The notes beneath the pieces are model-generated. The model was not told the DNA's origin. It worked only from the letters and a program-made list of their open reading frames with translations, and did not search any database. A program made the translations under genes and the position numbers. Of a stretch of 7,422 bases of DNA, positions 1 through 5,713 are shown one piece after another. Origin of the DNA: Clostridia bacterium (GTDB taxonomy: Bacteria; Bacillota_A; Clostridia; Lachnospirales; Lachnospiraceae). Positions within the stretch are counted from its first letter, which is position 1, and each line of letters begins with the position of its first letter. The stretch is taken from assembly GCA_012515365.1 (NCBI GenBank), contig JAAYYM010000368.1, forward strand, positions 1 through 7,422, given 5' to 3'.

Positions 1-1
1 A

Positions 2-1837
2 GAGATTAGTGGAACAATGAAGATATACCCAACTGATGAAAATAAGATTTATACAGTTGAGATACGCGAAAACGGAAAAAAATCTGAACGTTTCAGAGCA
101 GATAATAATCAGGAGTTATCTGAACTTGCAGTATTTGCAGATCAAGATGTTGCAGACGGTAAATATCCTGTTGATTTGTATCTGTACACAGATGAGTTTA
201 AGACGACACCTTATGTTGTGCCATTTACACTTGTGGCAAAAAAGACATTGCCGCGAATAACAATCAAGCAGGAAGCAAAGTTTGATTTGTTTGATAAAGA
301 CAGTAGCGTAAATGTATTTGTTTCTTCAAACGATGGAGTGATTAACTGGTCTCGACTTGATGATACGGCTACATTTGGTGCGGATCAATTCAAAAATGGT
401 AAATTTACTTTATATTATTCCCATACAGATGGCAAACCTGATTTAGATGCTACAGTTGTATTTTCCTTGGATGGCTGGAAGGTCGAAATAAAAAAACCAT
501 TTAAAATCAGTACGGTTACCAAAAAACCTGTGATTAAACAAAATCGTAATTCAACAACTTTGTATGGTGATGGAAGTGCACCTTTACAAATTACTAAGAC
601 AATGAATAAGAAAACTGTACCGATAGCAGTCGATGCAGTTACTATTTCTGAAAAGAGTCAAATGTTTGCACAGATAATTGACCAAAATGGTGAGATCTAT
701 CTGAAACCAATTCTAAATGAAGATGGAAAATTTTCAAATGGGAAGAGTGAAGTAAAGGTAGAATTGCTGGTACAGGAATCCAACTGGCTGACACCGATAG
801 CTGTACAGCACAAATTGACAGTAGGAAAGAAACTTCCTACTTTTAAAGCCAGTACGAACATATTAAAGTTGAATTCGCTCGGAAAAGATCATGTGGATCT
901 TAACTTGATCAGTAATATGCCAAACTATAAGTTCCCATTTAGTTGTACGATTACGCCTGCAAAGGCAAGTCAAAAAGTGAATACAGATAAACTGTTTTTG
1001 GATTATGATGATGGAATAGTTTCAGCGCAGTTTAAGGATACAAATGATCTGCCTGCGAATGGGAATTACCAGTATTATTTGACGCCAGCCCTTAAAACCG
1101 GTGAAAAGCTTTCCAGAATTTCTATAACAGTAAAGGTGGAAAATCAAAAACCGACAGTCAAGCTTGCAACAAATAAATTGTTGATTAATAAAAATGCTGT
1201 GATACCTGCAACAGAAGAATCCCCCAAAAACTTATATGTGGATTACCCAACGACGAACCTTATGTTGAGTGGAAAGCATTATGTGATCTGTGGCATAAAG
1301 CTATTAGATCAAACTCCTACAAATTTTGGGAAAATGAGTATAGATGTTGATGGTATTCGAATCAGAATAATTGCTGATGGTATTCAGGCTTATCTGACTG
1401 AGGATGTAAAGCCAGGCTCATATAAGTATTCGATTGTACCAGTTGCTATGTCTATTCTCGATGACAAAGAGATAGAATTGGATCCATTCAAATTAACGGT
1501 TACTGTTTACGATGATAAGGAACCGATCCTGATTACAAAAAACAGTGGAAAAATAGATCTTTCTTTGAAAGATAGTGCTATCACATATACAGTAATGGGA
1601 AGTAAAAATTATAGGTATTATAATAATGAAATAATAGATTTTGAATTACAGGGAAAAGATAGTGATAAGTTTATCATACAGACAATCAGTGAAGCATATC
1701 AAGAACCGGCGTGTGTGAAAATTATGGCAAAACCGGATGCTGACTTAAAGTCAAATAAAAGCTATAAAGTCAAATTAGTTGCGAATTCTGCCTTTATTGA
1801 TGATGATGATAATCTATTTAAATTCCAATATGGCTAG
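2..1837 (+). CDS. Large repetitive surface-type protein, 5'-partial, ending at an internal amber codon
   Basis: The frame is open from the first complete codon (base 2), and the ATG at 17 has no convincing ribosome binding site, so this is the inside of a longer gene whose start is off-window. I recognise no named family. The product is Lys/Asp/Thr/Asn-rich and beta-strand-like, with no catalytic motif or membrane segment. It is built of loosely similar units: a linker such as KKPVIK, KKLPTFK, QKPTVK or KEPILI (residues about 169, 271, 377 and 501 counted from the ATG) opens a unit. A signature of the type NGxY/PGSY followed by alternating hydrophobics (Gly48, 128, 242, 349, 467, and Asn580) closes it. 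This resembles Ig-like/cadherin-like stalk proteins of gut Clostridia, by inference only. The TAG at 1835-1837 lies in the same frame as the sequence up to 2197, so this is probably a truncated product of a damaged gene. Four tandem GAT codons lie just upstream of the stop. Confidence 0.7.
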   Translation, partial: EISGTMKIYPTDENKIYTVEIRENGKKSERFRADNNQELSELAVFADQDVADGKYPVDLYLYTDEFKTTPYVVPFTLVAKKTLPRITIKQEAKFDLFDKDSSVNVFVSSNDGVINWSRLDDTATFGADQFKNGKFTLYYSHTDGKPDLDATVVFSLDGWKVEIKKPFKISTVTKKPVIKQNRNSTTLYGDGSAPLQITKTMNKKTVPIAVDAVTISEKSQMFAQIIDQNGEIYLKPILNEDGKFSNGKSEVKVELLVQESNWLTPIAVQHKLTVGKKLPTFKASTNILKLNSLGKDHVDLNLISNMPNYKFPFSCTITPAKASQKVNTDKLFLDYDDGIVSAQFKDTNDLPANGNYQYYLTPALKTGEKLSRISITVKVENQKPTVKLATNKLLINKNAVIPATEESPKNLYVDYPTTNLMLSGKHYVICGIKLLDQTPTNFGKMSIDVDGIRIRIIADGIQAYLTEDVKPGSYKYSIVPVAMSILDDKEIELDPFKLTVTVYDDKEPILITKNSGKIDLSLKDSAITYTVMGSKNYRYYNNEIIDFELQGKDSDKFIIQTISEAYQEPACVKIMAKPDADLKSNKSYKVKLVANSAFIDDDDNLFKFQYG

Positions 1838-2197
1838 GAATGCACCATTAAGCCGGTTCAGTCAAAACTAAAGATCAATGCATCCGGAAATACGACCATC
1901 TATCAAAATTCAATCAGAGTCGGAATGCCAATTGAAATCAAATATGCATCTCCAGCAGGAGTAGAGGTTGAAAAGGTAGAAGTTGACTTTGACAAAACGA
2001 CTCCGGCACTTGCAAAGGCAATCAGCTATGATCAGCCAGGCACAGACTACTATGATGGAATTGCAAAATTCAAATACAGGCTGATGACTTACATGAAGCC
2101 GGGCACTTATAATCTTTGCCTGAAAGTTACACCGAAGGATATTCTGAAAAATGCCAACCCTCAGACCATAAATGTAAAAATCGTTATAAAAAAATAA
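1838..2197 (+). pseudogene. C-terminal last repeat unit of the same surface protein, separated by an in-frame TAG
   Basis: This stretch is in exactly the same frame as the preceding 1.8 kb and is separated from it only by one TAG. It encodes about 119 residues ending in IVIKK and TAA. It contains another unit of the upstream pattern: a linker IKPVQSKLKI, then PGTY followed by alternating hydrophobics (Gly696 in continuous numbering). That is 116 residues after the equivalent position of the previous unit, the normal spacing. A single TGG-to-TAG change (Trp to stop) would explain the break. An internal ATG at 1925 could in theory restart translation, but only a poor purine stretch precedes it and it would start mid-domain. 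There is no LPxTG sorting signal at the end, so anchoring, if any, must come from the unseen N-terminal part. Ile codons are more often ATC here than upstream. Readthrough, a strain mutation or an assembly error are all possible. Confidence 0.6.
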
Positions 2198-2226
2198 ATG
2201 TTACAATCAAATAATTGCTTCAATAA

Positions 2227-2257
2227 AAGAGGATGCCTGTTGGATGGGCATCCTCTT
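2227..2257. terminator. Strong hairpin; T-tract suits leftward transcription
   Basis: A perfect 11-bp inverted repeat (AAGAGGATGCC, a 9-nt loop, GGCATCCTCTT) starts 30 bp after the surface-gene stop. On the + strand the 3' arm is followed by CGTAAAGG, with no T-run, so it is a weak intrinsic terminator for the surface gene. On the - strand the hairpin is followed by a T-rich tail (TTTTATTG including the last stem bases), the classic layout. It may work in both directions, or may only stabilise the 3' end of the surface-gene mRNA. Confidence 0.65.
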
Positions 2258-2463
2258 CGTAAAGGAGAAAATCTATATAAAGGGAAGTTGTTGTTTGTCG
2301 AAGCTAACGCGCCAGACCTGTTCCAAGATGTATGAGTTTTAGTATGTACATGTCCGTTCGCTAACTTCATTTGATAATGTTAGTATAGACAGAAATTGTG
2401 ACCAGAAAATGGACGATTTATTAAACAAAAATAAAATTAAACATAAAAATAATTGAAGTTTAC
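2258..2463. other. Intergenic stretch without a gene; G+C-richer island
   Basis: No coding region is supportable here. Bases 2298-2330 are about half G+C, unlike the A/T-rich flanks. GAAGCTAACG (2300-2309) and CGCTAACTTC (2359-2368) form an imperfect inverted repeat (8 of 10 pairs). The rest (about 2400-2460) is very A-rich and featureless. The only open frame is on the minus strand and reads through the hairpin. It has a low-complexity, His/Asn/Phe-rich translation and no credible ribosome binding site, so I treat it as noise. A small RNA on the minus strand is possible but unproven. Confidence 0.4.
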
Positions 2464-2492
2464 TTTTCCTAATAGGAGAATTGTGGTAAAAT
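2464..2492 (+). promoter_or_regulatory. Probable extended -10 promoter for the HAD-RNase-birA-asnA operon
   Basis: TAAAAT at 2487-2492 is preceded by TG one base upstream (TGGTAAAAT), an extended -10 element. The -35 region 17 bp upstream (TTTTCC, 2464-2469) is a poor match, as is tolerated for extended -10 promoters. Transcription would start near 2499, giving a leader of about 30 nt with the ribosome binding site of the first gene. A second TATAAT at 2496-2501 has no -35 partner. Confidence 0.55.
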
Positions 2493-2527
2493 GGCTATAA
2501 TCATAGTGCAATGGGAGACGGGATAAA

Positions 2528-3181
2528 ATGAAATACAAACTGTACTTATTTGATTTTGATTATACATTAGCAAATTCCGAAAAAGGAATCCTTAAATGTT
2601 TCAGACATGTACTAGACGGACTGGGGTTGACTGATATTCCGGAAATTGCAATCAAACGAACCATTGGTATGACATTAGAGGATGCTTTTATCAAACTTAC
2701 CGGAGAGCATAATCTTGAAAAAATCAGGCAGTATCGTGCTGAGTTTGTAACAAAAGCAGATGATGTTATGACTAAAAATACAGAGTTTTATCCGGATACA
2801 TTGGAGGTTCTTACATACATAAAGGATCATCAGAGTATGGCAGGCATCATATCAACCAAACTGGCATATAGGATTAAAGATCAGTTTAACAAGGAGCAGG
2901 CACTTCCTCTGCTGGATATTATTGTTGGCGGAGATCAGGTCACTACGCCAAAGCCTGCACCAGATGGGTTGCTTTATGCATTGAAGAAGTTGTCTGTAGA
3001 CAAAAAAGATGTCTTATACATCGGAGACAGCGTGATTGATGCCAAGACAGCGCAACATGCCGGTGTTGACTTTGCAGCTGTTTTAACAGGGGCAACGACA
3101 AAAGAAGAATTTTCAGAGTATTCGTGTGTTACGATCATGAATTCACTAAGTGAATTGCTGGATCTGTCAGGCAGATGCTGA
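2528..3181 (+). CDS. HAD-superfamily hydrolase, phosphoglycolate phosphatase-like
   Basis: This is a 217-residue soluble phosphatase of the haloacid dehalogenase superfamily, probably cleaving a phosphate monoester or a pyrophosphate. All four HAD motifs are visible: motif I DFDYT with nucleophile Asp9 and acid/base Asp11; motif II IIST (Ser109/Thr110); motif III Lys142 in TPKPAPDGL; motif IV GDSVID with Asp167 and Asp171. The helical segment at about residues 18-85 is a C1-type cap, as in Gph, PpaX and beta-phosphoglucomutase relatives. The length is normal. The ATG at 2528 follows GGGAGA (2513-2518) at 9 nt, and motif I begins right after it, which fixes the start. It is the first gene of the apparent operon, 28 bp before the barnase-like gene. 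The exact substrate cannot be read from the sequence. In such operons it may be housekeeping metabolite repair (phosphoglycolate or pyrophosphate), by inference. Confidence 0.88.
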   Translation: MKYKLYLFDFDYTLANSEKGILKCFRHVLDGLGLTDIPEIAIKRTIGMTLEDAFIKLTGEHNLEKIRQYRAEFVTKADDVMTKNTEFYPDTLEVLTYIKDHQSMAGIISTKLAYRIKDQFNKEQALPLLDIIVGGDQVTTPKPAPDGLLYALKKLSVDKKDVLYIGDSVIDAKTAQHAGVDFAAVLTGATTKEEFSEYSCVTIMNSLSELLDLSGRC

Positions 3182-3209
3182 ATATGATGTATTAGAGGGG
3201 TAGTTGTAA

Positions 3210-3743
3210 ATGGGGAAAAGAATTAGAATTAAGTACTGGATGCTTTTAGCGATTGTAATATTATTGGCAGGATATGGAGTGGGAACCTATCTGATCTACC
3301 GGTTCACTCCACGAGTAACGGCAAATGAACGCTGCAATGAAGTATCAGATAATGAAAATGAATTAGATGAAGCCGTAGAATACTATACGAAAACAGAAGT
3401 TGCTGCTTATCTGGATCGATTTGGAAAGCTTCCTGAAAATTATATCACCACAACACAAGCAAAGGATAAGGGCTGGAGAAGTGGCTTCCTTGATCCTTAT
3501 GCACCGGGAAAGTGTATCGGAGGCGACCTCTTTAAAGATGAGAGGCAGCGTTTGCCGGTGAAAAACGGACGCATCTATTATGAGTGCGATATCAATACAC
3601 TTTATGCCAGAAGCAGAGGAAAAAAGAGACTTGTTTATTCAAACGATGGTCTTATCTTATATACAGAAGATAATTTTCGTACTTATGAGCTTTTGTACGG
3701 AGAATTATCAGAACAGGAAATGGGAGAGTATATTACAAAATGA
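3210..3743 (+). CDS. Membrane-anchored or secreted barnase-like ribonuclease with altered active site
   Basis: The 177-residue protein has a basic N-terminus and a hydrophobic segment (about residues 10-32), with a possible signal peptidase site after VTA (36-38). It is therefore either exported or anchored with the domain outside the cytoplasm. Residues about 60-163 match barnase (ribonuclease N1/T1 superfamily) through the domain: KLPENYIT, GW, APGK.IGGDLF, LP.K.GR, E.DIN, R..YS.DGLI and TY. In barnase, Glu73 is the general base and corresponds to Glu125 here. Arg87 corresponds to Arg140, and Arg83 to Arg134 or Arg136. Barnase His102, the general acid, aligns with Asn155 (EDNFRTY versus TDHYQTF). 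Lys27 aligns with Thr81. Activity is thus doubtful, or the mechanism differs. GAGGGG (3195-3200) sits 9 nt before the ATG, and the TGA stop overlaps the birA ATG (ATGA), suggesting coupled translation. No barstar-like gene is in the window, as expected if the enzyme is exported or inactive. The fold assignment is firm; the function is uncertain. Confidence 0.85.
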   Translation: MGKRIRIKYWMLLAIVILLAGYGVGTYLIYRFTPRVTANERCNEVSDNENELDEAVEYYTKTEVAAYLDRFGKLPENYITTTQAKDKGWRSGFLDPYAPGKCIGGDLFKDERQRLPVKNGRIYYECDINTLYARSRGKKRLVYSNDGLILYTEDNFRTYELLYGELSEQEMGEYITK

Positions 3744-4555
3744 CAGATAAAGAGCAGTTAATTGATCATCTTTGTGTCAATCAGATTCAGTCCTACTTAA
3801 ATGATGGAATAGGCCCGGTTAAGATTCAAATCGAACAATGTGTTTCTTCTACCAATGAGCTGGTGAAAAATGCAGCTGTAGATGGAGAACCGGAAGGGTA
3901 TTTACTGGTGGCTGAGGAGCAGACTGCGGGAAAAGGAAGACTTGGAAGGAAGTTTTGCTCCCCTATGGGAACAGGGATTTATATGAGCATGCTGTTAAGA
4001 CCCAAGCTTTCCGTAGAAGATTCTCTCTTTATTACAACAGCGGCGGCGGTAGCTGTTTATGAAGCAATCTTACAGGTGACCGGTATTCATACTTCTATCA
4101 AATGGGTGAATGATATATTTTTAAATGGAAAGAAAATATGCGGTATTTTGACAGAGGGAGCCTTTGACATGAAAAGCAAGGGCTTATCTTATGCAGTGCT
4201 TGGGATTGGTATCAATGTCGGAACCAAAACAGATCTGTTTGATGAAGAAGTTAAGAAAGTAGCTGATTCCTTGTTTCATACAGAATATGATTCAAATCTA
4301 AGAAACAAACTGATTGCGCAGGTGTGGAATCGGTTTTTCTATTATTATCAAAATCTGATGGATAAAAAGTACTTAAACGTATACAGGGAACAGTCTTGCC
4401 TGATCGGAAAAGAGATTACTTATCAAAAAGAACAAAAAAATGTCATTGCGACTGTATTAGATATAGACGAATGCGCCAGACTTGTAGTACAATCAAATGA
4501 TGGAAAAACAGAAAAATTGATGTCAGGTGAAGTCAGTGTGAGATTGAAGAATTGA
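3740..4555 (+). CDS. birA: Biotin--[acetyl-CoA-carboxylase] ligase, lacking the N-terminal DNA-binding domain
   Basis: This cytoplasmic enzyme makes biotinyl-5'-AMP from biotin and ATP and transfers biotin to the carrier-protein lysine of acetyl-CoA carboxylase and other biotin enzymes. Visible landmarks are SSTNE (36-40), the ATP/biotin loop GKGRLGR (64-70) preceded by Gln61, KWVNDIF (121-127) with KKICGILTE following (Lys131 likely equals E. coli Lys183), and GIGINV (155-160). A C-terminal SH3-like domain spans about 222-270. At 271 residues it is about 50 residues shorter than bifunctional BirA. It begins just before the catalytic domain, so the winged-helix repressor part is missing and it should act only as a ligase. 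The ATG at 3740 overlaps the previous TGA by 4 bp. GGGAGAG (3722-3728) lies 11 nt upstream inside the RNase gene. A 7-A run at 4434-4440 does not break the frame. asnA follows after 33 bp. Confidence 0.95.
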   Translation: MTDKEQLIDHLCVNQIQSYLNDGIGPVKIQIEQCVSSTNELVKNAAVDGEPEGYLLVAEEQTAGKGRLGRKFCSPMGTGIYMSMLLRPKLSVEDSLFITTAAAVAVYEAILQVTGIHTSIKWVNDIFLNGKKICGILTEGAFDMKSKGLSYAVLGIGINVGTKTDLFDEEVKKVADSLFHTEYDSNLRNKLIAQVWNRFFYYYQNLMDKKYLNVYREQSCLIGKEITYQKEQKNVIATVLDIDECARLVVQSNDGKTEKLMSGEVSVRLKN

Positions 4556-4588
4556 GAAATGACATCATAATGAAAGGCAGGATATAGA

Positions 4589-5599
4589 ATGAAGAATATT
4601 ATAATTCCGGAAAACTATAAAAGCAGTGGCACAATAAAGGAAACGGAAATAGCGATCAAGGATGTTAAGGATTATTTTGAAAGAGCGCTGGCAAAGGAAC
4701 TTAAACTGACCAGAGTTTCGGCGCCCTTGTTTGTAAAACCGGAATCAGGACTGAATGATAATTTGAATGGTGTTGAGCGGCCGGTAAGTTTTGGGATCAA
4801 AGAGCAAGACGATGCGATTGTTGAAATCGTACATTCGCTTGCTAAATGGAAACGAATGGCGTTAAAAACATATGGGTTTGAGGTTGGAGAAGGTCTTTAT
4901 ACAGATATGAGTGCAATCAGAAGAGATGAGGATACTGATAATCTGCATTCCATCTATGTAGATCAGTGGGACTGGGAAAAGATCATTACAAAAGAACAAC
5001 GTACGACGGATAACCTTAAACATGTTGTTAATCATGTATATGAAGCACTTAAAAATACAGAAGTGTTTGTCAATTCCAGATATCCGGAAATCAAAAAAAT
5101 CTTACCGGAAGAAATCACATTTATTACGACACAGGAATTGGAAGACCGTTATCCTGAGCTTAGCGCAAAGGAACGTGAAAATAAAGCTGCAAAGGAATAT
5201 GGAGCAATTTTCTTAATGCAGATTGGTGGAGAGCTTAAATCAGGTAAAAAGCATGACGGAAGAGCCCCTGACTATGATGACTGGAGCTTAAACGGAGATA
5301 TCATTGTATATTATCCGGTACTTGATCTTGCATTAGAACTTTCCTCTATGGGTATCCGAGTAGATGAGAGTGCACTAAAATCACAGCTTAAAACAGCAGG
5401 CTGTGAAGAGCGTGCGAAGCTTCCATTCCAGAGTGCATTGTTAAATGGAGAACTTCCTTATACAGTCGGAGGTGGGATCGGACAGTCAAGAATCTGTATG
5501 TTCTTTTTAAGAAAAGCACATATTGGTGAGGTACAGAGTTCAATCTGGCCTGAAGATGTGATTACTTATGCAACAGAACGAGGCGTTCATCTTTTGTAA
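4589..5599 (+). CDS. asnA: Aspartate--ammonia ligase (asparagine synthetase A)
   Basis: It makes asparagine from aspartate, ammonia and ATP (giving AMP and PPi) in the cytoplasm; the fold is related to class II aminoacyl-tRNA synthetases. At 336 residues it matches the family (E. coli about 330) over the full length. Conserved blocks are the N-terminal helix and APLFVKPESGLNDNLNG (45-61), VHSLAKWKRM (81-90), GEGLYTDMSAIRRDED (100-115), YVDQWDWE (123-130), HDGRAPDYDDW (222-232), ELSSMGIRVD (250-259) and the class II motif 3-like GGGIGQSR (294-301). The insert that follows the DYDDW block in E. coli AsnA is absent, as in Gram-positive forms. The start follows AAGGCAGGA (4574-4582). There is no terminator or leader in the 33-bp gap after birA, so it is probably co-transcribed from 2487. 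No T-box fits upstream. No clear terminator follows either; the alaS promoter begins almost at once. Confidence 0.97.
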   Translation: MKNIIIPENYKSSGTIKETEIAIKDVKDYFERALAKELKLTRVSAPLFVKPESGLNDNLNGVERPVSFGIKEQDDAIVEIVHSLAKWKRMALKTYGFEVGEGLYTDMSAIRRDEDTDNLHSIYVDQWDWEKIITKEQRTTDNLKHVVNHVYEALKNTEVFVNSRYPEIKKILPEEITFITTQELEDRYPELSAKERENKAAKEYGAIFLMQIGGELKSGKKHDGRAPDYDDWSLNGDIIVYYPVLDLALELSSMGIRVDESALKSQLKTAGCEERAKLPFQSALLNGELPYTVGGGIGQSRICMFFLRKAHIGEVQSSIWPEDVITYATERGVHLL

Positions 5600-5649
5600 A
5601 TCAAACCTATGCTTTGACGAGAATATCAAACCTATCTATTAATAAGAAT
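5600..5649 (+). repeat. Two 25-bp direct repeats between asnA and alaS
   Basis: Bases 5600-5624 and 5625-5649 match at 19 of 25 positions. Both begin ATCAAACCTAT (identical 11 bp) and end AGAAT. A third related piece, AAACCTTA, lies at 5668-5675 inside the spacer of the main alaS promoter. The arrangement could be a leftover of promoter duplication or a set of protein-binding sites. Confidence 0.6.
5614..5642 (+). promoter_or_regulatory. Weaker upstream copy of the alaS promoter
   Basis: TTGACG (5614-5619), a 17-bp spacer and TATTAA (5637-5642) form a sigma-A-like promoter. The sequence CTTTGACGAG...AAACCT..CTAT parallels CTTTGACAAG...AAACCT..CTAT of the main promoter 41 bp downstream, so the two look like copies of one element. 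Its -10 is weaker, and its start point would fall at the -35 of the second promoter. Confidence 0.4.
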
Positions 5650-5654
5650 ATACT

Positions 5655-5683
5655 TTGACAAGGAACTTAAACCTTACTATAAT
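5655..5683 (+). promoter_or_regulatory. alaS: Consensus sigma-A promoter of alaS
   Basis: TTGACA (5655-5660), a 17-bp spacer and TATAAT (5678-5683) match the housekeeping consensus at every position. The start point would be near 5690, leaving a leader of only about 24 nt. That is long enough for the ribosome binding site but too short for a T-box riboswitch, the usual control of Gram-positive tRNA synthetase genes. Confidence 0.9.
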
Positions 5684-5700
5684 GAAACAATCTTAAATAC

Positions 5701-5706
5701 GGAGGA
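5701..5706 (+). promoter_or_regulatory. Ribosome binding site selecting the GTG start of alaS
   Basis: GGAGGA lies about 8 nt before the GTG at 5714. The first in-frame ATG (codon 12) has no such site and would remove the start of the conserved AlaRS N-terminal helix, so GTG is preferred. Confidence 0.85.
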
Positions 5707-5713
5707 AAGATTC

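Noticed and set aside
1835..1837. Pyrrolysine codon
   Set aside because: No pyl genes are visible, the protein is not a methylamine methyltransferase, and surface proteins are not known Pyl users; mutation or error is simpler.
1925..2197. Independent small gene starting at ATG 1925
   Set aside because: It is in the same frame as the surface gene, begins mid-domain, and has no good ribosome binding site; it is better read as the tail of the interrupted gene.
2161..2370. 69-codon minus-strand open frame
   Set aside because: It overlaps the surface-gene end, reads through the 11-bp hairpin, lacks a convincing ribosome binding site, and gives an unprotein-like translation.
3182..3743. Barnase-barstar toxin-antitoxin pair
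   Set aside because: Neither neighbour resembles barstar (one is a HAD phosphatase, the other biotin ligase), and the RNase-like protein has an export signal and altered catalytic residues.
5613..5630. Intrinsic terminator after asnA
   Set aside because: Only a 5-bp TTTGA/TCAAA stem with no G+C-rich core or T-run; too weak to call.
5600..5713. T-box leader for alaS
   Set aside because: Only about 24 nt separate the likely start point from the start codon, and there is no specifier stem, T-box sequence or terminator/antiterminator pair.
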